From: a virus
DNA: 35,368 bases
Strand: one strand, 5' to 3'
IMG/VR virus record: IMGVR_UViG_3300011126_000040
Location: 1 to 35,368 of that record
The notes below the pieces were generated by a model, which was not told the origin of the DNA, did not search any database, and saw nothing but the letters and a program-made list of their open reading frames with translations. The position numbers and the translations under genes were made by a program. Shown here piece by piece: positions 8,707-16,628 of this stretch (position 1 is the stretch's first letter; each line of letters starts with the position of its first letter).

Positions 8707-9449
8707 TGGGAATCGGTGATGAAATCATGGCGGCTGGTCAGGCGGAACGTCTTGCCAAGCAGGCAGGCAAACCAGTTGCCATATTGGACAAAAACGGGGT
8801 TCCTCGCTGGCATGAGGTGTGGGAACGCAATCCGTATGTTGACCCAAAGTCTGATCTCACCATCACCAATGCACCCGGTGCCCGCCCATATATCCAACGG
8901 TGGGAGGGTTCAACATCTGTGTTTAACATGGACTACGTAAACCATCCGGGCAGGCTGTATCTCACCCAAGAGCATTGGGACTTTGCCAAGCAGATAGACG
9001 GACCATACATTGTTGCAGAGCCTGTTGTTCGCAGACCATCAAGCCTGAACAAAGAATGGCCTATGGCATACTGGCACCAGCTCAAGTTCCAATACCCGGT
9101 AATTCAAATGGGTGTAAAGGCAGACAAGCCAATATTGCCCGGTGCGATCTTCATTAAGACGCCAACGATATTCCATGCTGCGGCGATCATCGCCAATAGT
9201 TGTTACGTTATAACATCGGAGGGAGGCACCCATCACGTCGCGGGCGCAATGCGCAAACCAGCCATTGTTATTTACGGATCATTCACAAGTCCAAAGCTTA
9301 CAGGATACCCGAACCACGATGCTATAACCGTTGAAAAGCCTAACCATCCATGCGGTAAGTTTGACCATTGTGCAACGTGCAAAGAGGCAATGTTAGAAAT
9401 AACGCCAAAAAAAGTACAAAAAGTAATTGACACGTTCGCAACAATGTAG
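8706..9449 (+). CDS. GT9-like (heptosyltransferase-type) protein
   Basis: A 247-residue protein. It opens with GIGDEIMAAGQA (2-13), the N-terminal loop of GT9 enzymes, and ends with AAIIANSCYVITSEGGTHHVAGAMRKPAIVIYG, which follows the GT9 pattern of a threatened-to-be-conserved 'SxGxxHxAxAxxxPxxxxYG' donor-site segment. GT9 transfers heptose in LPS core synthesis. At 247 residues it is about 100 shorter than cellular enzymes, so it may be a reduced form with another donor. It starts at the last base of the FkbM stop. Confidence 0.7.
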   Translation: MGIGDEIMAAGQAERLAKQAGKPVAILDKNGVPRWHEVWERNPYVDPKSDLTITNAPGARPYIQRWEGSTSVFNMDYVNHPGRLYLTQEHWDFAKQIDGPYIVAEPVVRRPSSLNKEWPMAYWHQLKFQYPVIQMGVKADKPILPGAIFIKTPTIFHAAAIIANSCYVITSEGGTHHVAGAMRKPAIVIYGSFTSPKLTGYPNHDAITVEKPNHPCGKFDHCATCKEAMLEITPKKVQKVIDTFATM

Positions 9450-9662
9450 CTAATATCAAATCAAGGACAACGAGCAAGTCCAGCCGGGGATCGTTTTCTT
9501 TTCCCCCTTAGCGGTTCCCGGCATTTACTTTCGTGAAATAACTATGGAGGAAGATATGCGATATCTCATCAATTCTAAGAGCGTTTAATTTTACTGGTGC
9601 GACCGTTGAGTTTTGACGAAAAATCCAAGAGCGATCTACACAAGAAAGCTCTTGGATTTACT
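9450..9662 (+). other. Intergenic leader before the tRNA
   Basis: No gene of normal size. A 10-codon open frame at 9556-9588 (peptide MRYLINSKSV) has a full GGAGG 5 bases upstream; it contains an AGC codon, the one read by the tRNA just downstream. Whether it is translated for a purpose is unknown. A GCCGGG/CCCGGC inverted repeat with a long loop lies near 9480-9522. Confidence 0.35.
9621..9659 (+). promoter_or_regulatory. 12-bp hairpin just before tRNA-Ser
   Basis: AAATCCAAGAGC (9621-9632) and GCTCTTGGATTT (9648-9659) are perfect inverted repeats with a 15-base loop, ending 3 bases before the tRNA. It is likely a structured 5' flank, perhaps a processing signal. There is no T run for termination. 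Confidence 0.6.
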
Positions 9663-9749
9663 GGAAGGTTGGCAGAGTGGCAATGCAGCAGTTTGCTAAA
9701 CTGTATACCTTAACGGGTATCAAAGGTTCGATCCCTTTACCTTCCGCCA
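9663..9749 (+). tRNA. tRNA-Ser (anticodon GCU)
   Basis: Acceptor stem GGAAGGT pairs with ACCTTCC, discriminator G, then encoded CCA (9747-9749). The anticodon arm is GCAGT/ACTGT with loop TTGCTAA, giving GCU, which reads AGC and AGU. The long variable arm (ATACC...GGTAT) is class II as required for serine. The T arm is AAAGG-TTCGATC-CCTTT. It is the only tRNA found in the window. Confidence 0.95.
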
Positions 9750-10048
9750 ACCGCCTTAGCGGAGATAGAACTAGTGACGGTTAATTAGTCAAATGTGGAA
9801 GACATAGGGCGAACCGTTAACAGCAGGCATGTATAAGCGGCTAGCTCTATCCCCGGTGCGGCGGCGTGGAAAGCAGACACGCACTGTTGCCGGTAACCAA
9901 GAAGTGGGGCGGGATAATGTATCTTGACGAGCGCTTGGGTGACGGTATCAGGTTGGCATTCGCTCGGCGCTGATAATTGAGGACGTAAGACCAAGCCGGA
10001 GTAGCGCCCGGCCCGCACCAACTTAATTAGCAGTAGTAGGAAAACAGA
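9750..10048 (+). other. Hairpin-rich non-coding stretch after the tRNA
   Basis: About 300 bases with no convincing gene but many inverted repeats: CCGC-CTTA-GCGG directly after the tRNA (9751-9762), ACGGTT with AACCGT enclosing ATGT-GGAAG-ACAT, GCGTG/CACGC near 9865-9890, and TATCAG/CTGATA near 9948-9976. This is what a structured RNA would look like. It matches no RNA family I recognise. Confidence 0.4.
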
Positions 10049-10324
10049 ATGCAAACCATGACGGTCTATCTGATTGATAAAAGCGTAATGACGATTGAGG
10101 TCGTGCGCCCACGTCATTCACACGAACGTAACGCCATTTATTTCGAAACCCCTGACGGGTGTGGCAGCTTCATACATCTTCACAAAGAGGAAAAATGGAC
10201 AGAAGACCACCTTTGTTCAAAGCATGATGCAACTCGTGCCTTCCTGATGAATGAAAGCGGGCAGACGGTTGCCAAGTATCAGTTTGTTGATTGGGGTCGC
10301 GCCAACGAGATGCAGAAAGGCTAG
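10049..10324 (+). CDS. Small protein, unknown
   Basis: A 91-residue protein rich in His and charged residues (VVRPRHSHERNAIYFETPDGCGSF, HLHKEEKWTEDHLCSKHDAT). No family recognised. It is alone between two non-coding stretches and is followed by its own terminator. Upstream there is only a weak GTAGGAAAA ribosome site 7-8 bases before the ATG. Confidence 0.65.
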   Translation: MQTMTVYLIDKSVMTIEVVRPRHSHERNAIYFETPDGCGSFIHLHKEEKWTEDHLCSKHDATRAFLMNESGQTVAKYQFVDWGRANEMQKG

Positions 10325-10350
10325 ACTACATTAGTTTCCTCCCTGAACTT

Positions 10351-10379
10351 GGCCCGGTGTAACAGCCGGGTTCTTTTTT
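10351..10379 (+). terminator. Intrinsic terminator
   Basis: GGCCCGG-TGTAACAG-CCGGGTT (five G/C pairs plus two wobbles) followed by CTTTTTT, 27 bases after the stop at 10324. Confidence 0.8.
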
Positions 10380-10878
10380 GTCTGATTGACCTGATCGGGA
10401 AATAGTGACATAAAAGCAGAAGCCCCCAAGGAGGTAACAACTCCAAGGGGGCGAATATCGGTAAACGGTTTTAGGAAAACACCGATAGACAGAATATAAA
10501 TCGTCATCATTTTGTTGGCAAGTTCTGTTTTCCCTTAATTTTTCCTCACGGTTTGCTGCTTTCCCGTAAAAGGCAGACAGAAACGGCGGGAACTTTACCA
10601 GAAATGGCTTTCCGACCGCTCGACTAGGTTATTACGCCTTGAGAGAAAGCTAGACACATGAACCCGGTCTTTTATGGCGCGCTGGGCCTATCAGCGAGGG
10701 GAACTTGGTGGTGCAAGAGAAAACACATGTCTAGGTATACCGTTTCTTGATAGTGATCCCTAACGATCTACCAAAGATATTCGCCAGTGGTAGGGAGGGG
10801 AAATAGCGGAAAGGAAACCTATGCCGTATTGCTAGCAGCACCAATCCAATATAGAATAGCACATCACAGGAGGTTGCT
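10380..10878 (+). other. Second hairpin-rich non-coding stretch
   Basis: About 500 bases without a convincing gene before the head closure gene. Clear hairpins: 10422-10452 (GCCCCC/GGGGGC enclosing GGAG-GTAACAA-CTCC) and 10456-10487 (TATCGGT/ACCGATA enclosing GTTTT-AGG-AAAAC). Further on are CGCTG-GGCCTAT-CAGCG and CTAGAC..ATG paired with CATGTCTAG across about 80 bases (10651-10735). It may be a structured RNA or a remnant of lost genes. No tRNA was found. Confidence 0.4.
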
Positions 10879-11202
10879 TTGCAAGCTGGAAAACTAGACC
10901 GCCAAATTACGTTGCAGGAAAAAGTCGAAACAACTGATAGTTTCGGCGGCATTGTCGTATTGTACAACACCATTGCAACCGTATGGGCAAGCGTGAATGA
11001 TGTTCGCGGGCGAGACTTTCTGGCAGCACAGCAAGCGCAATCCGAACTGACCACACGTTTCCGCATTAGATACCGTGCCGGGCTTGATAACCTCACACGG
11101 GTTATGTGGAAAGGTAAGCGTTATGACGTGATCGGATATCCGAAAGAAATTGGGCGCAATGAGGGCATTGAAATAGACGCGGCGTATAAAGGTGATGCAT
11201 GA
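10879..11202 (+). CDS. Head closure / head-tail adaptor
   Basis: A 107-residue protein of the SPP1 gp16/HK97 gp7-type head-tail joining family. It has the standard opening LDRQITLQEKVETTDSFGG and then VWASVNDVRGRDFLAAQQAQSELTTRFRIRYR, with a beta strand WKGKRYDVIG. The start is TTG, supported by a strong AGGAGG six bases upstream; no in-frame ATG is available nearby. It closes the head after packaging and joins the tail. Confidence 0.9.
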   Translation: MQAGKLDRQITLQEKVETTDSFGGIVVLYNTIATVWASVNDVRGRDFLAAQQAQSELTTRFRIRYRAGLDNLTRVMWKGKRYDVIGYPKEIGRNEGIEIDAAYKGDA

Positions 11203-11387
11203 ATATTGATGATATTGACGTTAAAAGGCTTTCACTTAAAAAAGGTGATGTTGTCGTGGTTAAGGTTAGAAGCCTTTTGAGCGAGGACAAAAAGATGAAG
11301 ATGCGTAGCCGCCTTGAGAATGTCTTTCCAGATAATGAATGCATTATTTTATTGGGCGGCATGGATATTGAGGTGATCTGTGGCTAG
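11199..11387 (+). CDS. Small protein, unknown
   Basis: A 62-residue protein (VKRLSLKKGDVVVVKVRSLLSEDKKMKMR) in the head-completion cluster. It overlaps the previous gene by 4 bases and the next by 8. The KKGDVVVVKV strand resembles a small beta-barrel, but no family is recognised. Its context suggests a virion assembly role. Confidence 0.7.
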   Translation: MNIDDIDVKRLSLKKGDVVVVKVRSLLSEDKKMKMRSRLENVFPDNECIILLGGMDIEVICG

Positions 11388-11826
11388 GCAGTACGTAAGC
11401 GGGTTTAACGAAGTAGCGAAGATTCTAAAAGAGTTGCCACGCGCAGCGGAGAGCCGCGTATTGCAGGCAAGCACTCAGGCAGGCGCACGGGCACTGGCAA
11501 AAGAAGTTAAGGCCAATGCCCCGCGACACACCGGCAAGCGATCACAGGCCAGCAAGCAATACGGTACGCTCTTTCGTAATATCAAGGTTCAACCTTTGCG
11601 GTGGGCAAGGCGTCGGCGCAACATCAGGGGAAGCCGTGTGTATACCGGCAATGCGTTTTGGGGTGTGTTTCTTGAATTGGGAACACGGTTTATCACTGCA
11701 AAGCCATGGTTTCGACCGGCAATTTCAACTGGATCAGATGCAGCTTTGAATGCAATTAAGAGCGCGCTTGGGCGCGGCGTTGACCGTGAAGCCGCAAAAC
11801 TTGCGCAAAAGTACAGGACAAAGTAA
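11380..11826 (+). CDS. HK97 gp10-like tail-joining protein
   Basis: A 148-residue protein with the HK97 gp10 pattern: RVLQASTQAGARALAKEVKANAPRHTGK, then the FWGVFLELGTRFITAKPWFRPA segment that ends the family's conserved core. The start is GTG at 11380, overlapping the previous gene by 8 bases. It forms part of the neck between head and tail. Confidence 0.9.
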   Translation: MARQYVSGFNEVAKILKELPRAAESRVLQASTQAGARALAKEVKANAPRHTGKRSQASKQYGTLFRNIKVQPLRWARRRRNIRGSRVYTGNAFWGVFLELGTRFITAKPWFRPAISTGSDAALNAIKSALGRGVDREAAKLAQKYRTK

Positions 11827-12222
11827 ATGGCAGAAGCTTATCTCGAACAAGCAATGAAAAGCCTGCTTAATAGCATTGCCCCATACTACAACGACCTTGC
11901 ACCTGAAAGCCAATCGGCACCATTCATTGTCGGCACAATCATCACAGATAACCGTTGGAGGGCTATCAACGGCCCATCCGGCATGACACAGACCACAGTG
12001 CAGGTTGATTTGTATGCTGATGGCATCGAGGACCGTGCAAGCTATGGCAGGCAGATCAGACAAGCACTTGATGGCTATCGTGGCACTGTGGCGATAGGAT
12101 CAGACACATTGCGCATTGGCGGGATTAGTTTGCAGAACCAGCTATCATTCCTTGAGGATGGTACGGACCCGAAGCTTTACAGATTGTCTGGCGATTACCT
12201 TGTAACGTTTGAGGAAAGTTAG
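11827..12222 (+). CDS. Tail completion protein, DUF3168-type
   Basis: A 131-residue protein placed between the gp10-like and major tail genes, where DUF3168/gpU-like tail terminators sit. FIVGTIITDNRWRAINGPSGMTQTTVQVDLYADGIEDRASYGRQIRQALDG follows the family pattern of a strand followed by a helix. It caps the tail tube at the head-proximal end. Confidence 0.85.
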   Translation: MAEAYLEQAMKSLLNSIAPYYNDLAPESQSAPFIVGTIITDNRWRAINGPSGMTQTTVQVDLYADGIEDRASYGRQIRQALDGYRGTVAIGSDTLRIGGISLQNQLSFLEDGTDPKLYRLSGDYLVTFEES

Positions 12223-12342
12223 GCAAACGCTACCTTGCGCTAAAACAAATAATCCCATAAAATGCCATAAGTAACGGTTGGTGTTGCAAGCCGCCGTGAG
12301 AGCGTCGTGAAGACGCGCTATCCCAAGATGGAGCTTTTTCTT

Positions 12343-12753
12343 ATGGCTAATGCAATCGAAACGCAGGGTTTCACCTTTGAAATTGGCAATGGTGATTCGC
12401 CTCTTACTTATACGGCAGTCGGAGAGATTTCAAATTTCTCAGGCTTTGACGGTCAGGCGGCTGAAATTGATGTAACCCATCTACAGTCGACTGCAAAAGA
12501 ATTCCTTATGGGCCTTCAAGACTTTGGCTCGTTCTCCCTTGATGCAAACTACCTACCATCGGATGCCGGGCAAGTTCTTATGCGGGCAGGAAAGACTTCT
12601 CGCGCCGTTCAGGATTTCCGCGCAACCTTCTCTGACAGTTCCACAGCTACATTCCAAGGCTTTGTGCTGAGTGCGACGACTTCTGGCGGTGTTGACTCCA
12701 AGGTTGACACGAGCTTTAGCATTCGCATTACGGGGGTTGTAACCTTTGCATAA
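12343..12753 (+). CDS. Major tail tube protein
   Basis: A 136-residue tail tube protein. The N-terminus with FTFEIGNGDSPLTYTAVGEISNFSGF and IDVTHLQSTAKEFLMGLQDFGSFSLDANYLPSD matches phage tail-tube/TIGR02126-like proteins, and it ends with a beta-rich SFSIRITGVVTFA. I chose ATG 12343, downstream of GGAGC, because homology starts at MANAIE; an ATG at 12307 would add 12 untypical residues. Copies stack into rings around the tape measure. Confidence 0.88.
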   Translation: MANAIETQGFTFEIGNGDSPLTYTAVGEISNFSGFDGQAAEIDVTHLQSTAKEFLMGLQDFGSFSLDANYLPSDAGQVLMRAGKTSRAVQDFRATFSDSSTATFQGFVLSATTSGGVDSKVDTSFSIRITGVVTFA

Positions 12754-12757
12754 CGCC

Positions 12758-13081
12758 ATGAAGGGTGAAGTTCCAATCTTGATTAATGGCGAAGAACGCG
12801 GCCTTGCTTACACTTGGTCGCGTATTGCTGTGCTTGAGGGGATGCTGGACGGTGAGGTTCTTGAGGAACAAAAGAACCTTGGGCGCGTAGGCACCCTGAC
12901 TAAGTTCGTTGCTGCTGGTGTGGATATGTCAGAAGACGACGTTATGAACTCGGTTATTCCGGTTCGCCAAGCACAAGAGGCAGTTCTGAACGCATTGCAC
13001 CTTGCATATGTTGGACCTTTGCCGGAAGAAACGAAGCCAAAAAACCAGAAGGCCCGCCCATCAAAAAGTACGAAGGCTTAA
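12758..13081 (+). CDS. Tail assembly chaperone, short form (GTA gp10-like)
   Basis: A 107-residue protein (from ATG 12758) matching gene-transfer-agent gp10-like tail chaperones: EVPILINGEERGLAYTWSRIAVLEGMLDGEVLE. A TTG at 12746 is possible, since a GGGGG lies a better distance before it. Near the 3' end the gene contains A AAA AAC, a classic -1 slippery site, so part of the ribosomes should make the fused long form. It guides tube polymerisation around the tape measure and is not in the virion. Confidence 0.85.
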   Translation: MKGEVPILINGEERGLAYTWSRIAVLEGMLDGEVLEEQKNLGRVGTLTKFVAAGVDMSEDDVMNSVIPVRQAQEAVLNALHLAYVGPLPEETKPKNQKARPSKSTKA

Positions 13082-13380
13082 GATCAGCTTTCAAGCGGTT
13101 TGTTGCGTGCGGGCTATCACCGAATGATTTCTGGGGGCAAACACCTTATCTGACAAGGCTTGTCATTGAAGGGTGCAACGAAAAGGCCGAGGCAGACTTT
13201 AAGGCTGAGAAATGGATTGCTTGGCATATCGCGGTTCTTGGTAGAATGGACGCTAAGAAAGTACCGAAGATCAGGGATTTTGTTGATCCCGTAAAAGACC
13301 ACGGCAACGCGAGCGACAACTTTAAGGCATTCTTGATGGCACATAACCAAAAGGTAAAGGCGCATGGCAACAATAGCTAA
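12758..13380 (+). CDS. Tail assembly chaperone, -1 frameshift fusion
   Basis: The long form joins 12758..13045 to 13045..13380 (about 207 residues). The -1 frame from 13045 is open to TAA at 13378 and reads sensibly: PYLTRLVIEGCN, AEKWIAWHIAVLGRMDA, KVPKIRDFV, as in downstream G-T-type chaperone domains. That second part has no ATG near its beginning and no ribosome site, so frameshifting is the natural way to express it. It runs 17 bases into the tape measure gene. Confidence 0.85.
13039..13045 (+). promoter_or_regulatory. -1 frameshift slippery heptamer
   Basis: A AAA AAC in the correct phase (zero-frame codons CCA AAA AAC), 36 bases before the zero-frame stop. The heptamer fits X XXY YYZ exactly. 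No strong stimulatory hairpin is obvious downstream. Confidence 0.85.
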
Positions 13381-15472
13381 TCTAAGTGCGAACCTTACGG
13401 CGAACACATCAAGCTTTGACCGCAATCTTTCCCGCTCATCGCGAACACTGAGCAACACCGGGCGTCAAATGGGGCGTTCGGTAAAGTCGTTTGAGAATAC
13501 CGTTCAGGCTTCTTTTTCCAATGCTGCACGGTCTGTTGCCGCATTCCAAGGACCACTTGGACCGATCTCAGGCCGATTGTCTTCTCTGGCAAGCACGGTA
13601 GGTACGGCTGGTATCGCTCTTGGTGCGTTCGCCCTTACGGTTGGTGGGGTTGGCTTTAGCCTTAAGCGTGCTGCTGATGAGGGCGAAAAGTTCGAACGTT
13701 CATTCCTTCGTATAGAAGCACTGCTTAAGACCACTCAGAATGCATCAGGTCAGACGGCTTCTGGCATTCGGGAGTTAAGCCGTGAGATTGCACTTGCTAC
13801 GCTTGCGAGTGTTGAGGGGGTTGAAGCTGCTGCTGCCAAGCTCCTGACATTCCGATCAATCACAGGTAACACGTTCGAGCGCACCTTGCGGCTGTCTCAG
13901 GACTTAGCCGAAGTTGGCTTTGGCTCAATCGACAGCGCGGCAACACAGCTTGCAAAGGCACTTGAAGACCCAGCATTGGGTCTAACACAGTTGCGCCGGG
14001 TAGGTATTTCGTTTAGCCAATCACAGCAAGACGTTATCAAAGACCTTGCGGAGACAGGACGGCTTGCCGAAGCCCAAACACTTATCCTTGATCAGCTTGA
14101 ACAACAAGTCGGTGGCGCTGGTGCTGGTGCTGCTGGTGGTCTTTCAGGTGCATACGATACGTTGTCACAGCGTGTTAGCGAGTTCTGGCAGGCGCTTGAC
14201 ACGGCAACAGGTGTTGGCGATACGTTCGCTGATGTTGCCTCGCGGATTGCAGAAGGTCTAAACCAAGTCAACCAGGCGCTTGACCCGGAGGAATTTAAGC
14301 CTCTTGGCATTCAGGTGCTTGAGGCAACCGATCAGCTTTACAAGCTTGAAGAACAGTTAAACCGCCTTAAAGACACGCCAAACGCGCTTGGGATTACCGT
14401 TGTCGGCAACCCACAAGAAGTTGCGCAGCTTGAGAAAGAAGTTCAAGCACAGCGAGACGTTGTTAAGGCTCTTAACGACAAGCTTATCGCTCAAGGCAAG
14501 GCGACTATTGCAGCGCGTGAGGCTGGCGTTGAAACTCAAAAGCAGATTGAAGCAGAGCAACAAAAAGCTGATGCAGACAAGAAAGCTCTTGAGCTACAGA
14601 AAGCCCGACAGAAAGAAGAAGACAAGCGCGTTGCAACGATCAAACGTGTTGTCGAAGGTCTGGAAGGCGAGCTAACTGCTCTAACCGTTCAGACCACTGC
14701 ATTGCAAGACGCCAATGTCACACTTGATATGGCGGCACAAGCCTATGACATTCGCAACCAGCAAATTCGTGCAGGCGTTGATGCTATGTCAGAAGAAGGC
14801 CGCAAGATTTCCGAGCTGATCAAGCTTCGTGATCAAGAGCTTTCCAAGATCGAAGACCGCAAGCGTATAGAAGACCAGATCACTAAGGACTTTGACACTG
14901 CGCAGAAAGCAGCAGAAGACGCAGCAATTGATCGGCAGAAAGAACTTGATGACAGATCGAAGGAGCTTGCCAAGTCTGGTAAAGAAGTTGGCGACACTTT
15001 TGTCGACGCGTTCAGGTCGTTTGCCGAAGGGGCAGACAGCGCAAGCGACGCGGTCAAGAACCTTAGCTATAATCTTATCGAGATGATTGCGCAGAAGAAC
15101 CTTTTCGATCCTATCGCAACAGGCATTGGCGGCGCGATCTTTGGCGGTGGTGGCGGTGGACTTTTGAGCGGATTGTTCGGCGGGTTCTTTGCCGATGGTG
15201 GTGTTCCTCCGATGGGTAAAGTCTCAGTTGTTGGTGAGAATGGTCCTGAATTGTTCGTACCTAATACCACGGGAACCATCATTCCAAACGATCAGATCGG
15301 ATCTGGCGGTAGTGGAAACACCTTCTATGTTGATATGAAGGGCGCGTCTGTTGAAGCAGTTAACGAGCTTAAAGTGTTCGTTCAGAAAGTTAACGCCAGC
15401 ATTGAGCCTAGAGCGATCACAGCGGTTGCTAACCAGAGATCACGTCAACCTAACCTTCTTGGAGGCGCGTAA
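13364..15472 (+). CDS. Tape measure protein
   Basis: A 702-residue tail tape measure of the lambda gpH type. A Ser/Ala-rich N-terminal stretch is followed by a hydrophobic segment near residues 70-100 (TVGTAGIALGAFALTVGGVGF). The conserved domain IEALLKTTQNASGQTASGIRELSREIA to AYDTLSQRVSEFWQALD (about 120-280) is next. A charged coiled coil runs from about 320 to 560, then a glycine-rich segment. The C-terminal VVGENGPELFVPNTTGTII is common in this family. By the usual 1.5 angstrom per residue it suggests a tail near 105 nm. It overlaps the fusion chaperone by 17 bases. Confidence 0.95.
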   Translation: MATIANLSANLTANTSSFDRNLSRSSRTLSNTGRQMGRSVKSFENTVQASFSNAARSVAAFQGPLGPISGRLSSLASTVGTAGIALGAFALTVGGVGFSLKRAADEGEKFERSFLRIEALLKTTQNASGQTASGIRELSREIALATLASVEGVEAAAAKLLTFRSITGNTFERTLRLSQDLAEVGFGSIDSAATQLAKALEDPALGLTQLRRVGISFSQSQQDVIKDLAETGRLAEAQTLILDQLEQQVGGAGAGAAGGLSGAYDTLSQRVSEFWQALDTATGVGDTFADVASRIAEGLNQVNQALDPEEFKPLGIQVLEATDQLYKLEEQLNRLKDTPNALGITVVGNPQEVAQLEKEVQAQRDVVKALNDKLIAQGKATIAAREAGVETQKQIEAEQQKADADKKALELQKARQKEEDKRVATIKRVVEGLEGELTALTVQTTALQDANVTLDMAAQAYDIRNQQIRAGVDAMSEEGRKISELIKLRDQELSKIEDRKRIEDQITKDFDTAQKAAEDAAIDRQKELDDRSKELAKSGKEVGDTFVDAFRSFAEGADSASDAVKNLSYNLIEMIAQKNLFDPIATGIGGAIFGGGGGGLLSGLFGGFFADGGVPPMGKVSVVGENGPELFVPNTTGTIIPNDQIGSGGSGNTFYVDMKGASVEAVNELKVFVQKVNASIEPRAITAVANQRSRQPNLLGGA

Positions 15473-16074
15473 TGACCATATCGTATCCACTTACAGCGCC
15501 TAGTGACGTGCCTGCTTCGATCACATTTTCGCCACGTTTTGCCGTCGGTGAGAACGAAAGCGCGTTCACATATTCATCAGAAGTATATGAACATATCGGT
15601 CAGCAAATGATTTGGTCCGTTCAGATTCCACCACTGAACCAAACACAGGCAAGCGATTGGGAGGCATTCTTTCTTGCGCTAAATGGTGTTTATGGGACGT
15701 TTACTTTAGGTGATCCAACCAGAACCGCACCACGAGGGACTGGTAACGGCACGCCAGTTGTAGATGGTGCAGGCCAACAGCGCAGCAAGACACTGACAAC
15801 GCGAGGTTGGGCGGCGAATGAGCGCGTTCTGATGGCTGGAGATTATTTTCAGCTTGGGACGCGCCTGCATCGAAGCATGCAGCATGTTGATAGCGATGGA
15901 TCAGGTGAAGCAATCATTGATCTATTCCCTCGTGTTCGCGACGTTCTTGTCGATGGTACGGCGATCACGCTCAACAACACTGTTGGGGTTTGGAAGCTAT
16001 CACAAGCCCCGCAATGGTCAGTGCAAGAGGCACAGATTTACGGGTTTGCATTCCAGTGCAAGGAGGCGATATGA
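15472..16074 (+). CDS. Distal tail protein
   Basis: A 200-residue protein after the tape measure, where the first tail-tip protein sits in gene-transfer-agent-like tails. It has the pattern SSEVYEHIGQQMIWSVQIPPLNQTQASDWEAFFLALNGVYGTFTLGDP, familiar from phage proteins of this position, and an intermediate Ser/Gly segment. The start shares a base with the previous stop. Beta-rich throughout. Probable hub or distal-tail ring protein. Confidence 0.75.
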   Translation: MTISYPLTAPSDVPASITFSPRFAVGENESAFTYSSEVYEHIGQQMIWSVQIPPLNQTQASDWEAFFLALNGVYGTFTLGDPTRTAPRGTGNGTPVVDGAGQQRSKTLTTRGWAANERVLMAGDYFQLGTRLHRSMQHVDSDGSGEAIIDLFPRVRDVLVDGTAITLNNTVGVWKLSQAPQWSVQEAQIYGFAFQCKEAI

Positions 16075-16628
16075 GCCGGGACTTAACAGCACAGTTCATT
16101 AGTTTTCTAGAAGCCAATATCAAGACGGTTGCGATGTTCTACGAAGGCCAATTCACAAGCGGACCATTGCGTTTGTGGACTGGTGTCGGCGATATTACGT
16201 GGAACAGTGAAACGTGGACCGGCGCTGGTGGGCTTGCCACTGTATCACAGGTGAAAGAAACCACAGAAGTTATGGCGGAGGGGATCACTTGTACGCTGAA
16301 TGCAATCCCGGTCGATTACCTTTCGCTGGTTTTGCAAGAGGTCCAACAGGGTGCTGCTGGTAAGATTTGGATCGGGTTTATTGATGATGACGGGTCGGTT
16401 GTTGCTGATCCTGCTTTGTCGTTCTCAGGTCGCCTTGACGTTCCGACGATTTCGGATGACGCCAAGACATTGCAAATCAGCTTGACCTATGAAAGCAAGC
16501 TACGCGATTTGGAGCGACCACGCGAATATCGTTACACGTCTGGAAGTCAAGACCTTTTGTTCGAGGGGGACAAGTTCTTTGACTATGTGCCTTCATTGCA
16601 GGAATGGAATGGCGTTTGGGGATCATAA
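16071..16628 (+). CDS. Tail tip protein, DUF2163-like
   Basis: A 185-residue protein starting at ATG 16071 behind a perfect AAGGAGG. LRLWTGVGDITWNSETWTGAGGLATVSQVKET follows the DUF2163/tail hub proteins of this module, and GFIDDDGSVVADPALSFSGRLDVPTI the second half. It overlaps the previous gene by 4 bases and the next by one. An upstream in-frame extension to 15990 is the wrong frame of the preceding gene. Confidence 0.75.
   Translation: MSRDLTAQFISFLEANIKTVAMFYEGQFTSGPLRLWTGVGDITWNSETWTGAGGLATVSQVKETTEVMAEGITCTLNAIPVDYLSLVLQEVQQGAAGKIWIGFIDDDGSVVADPALSFSGRLDVPTISDDAKTLQISLTYESKLRDLERPREYRYTSGSQDLLFEGDKFFDYVPSLQEWNGVWGS

Noticed and set aside
9985-10019. Possible second tRNA ending in GCACCA
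   Set aside because: No T-loop consensus, no anticodon arm and no acceptor pairing were found.
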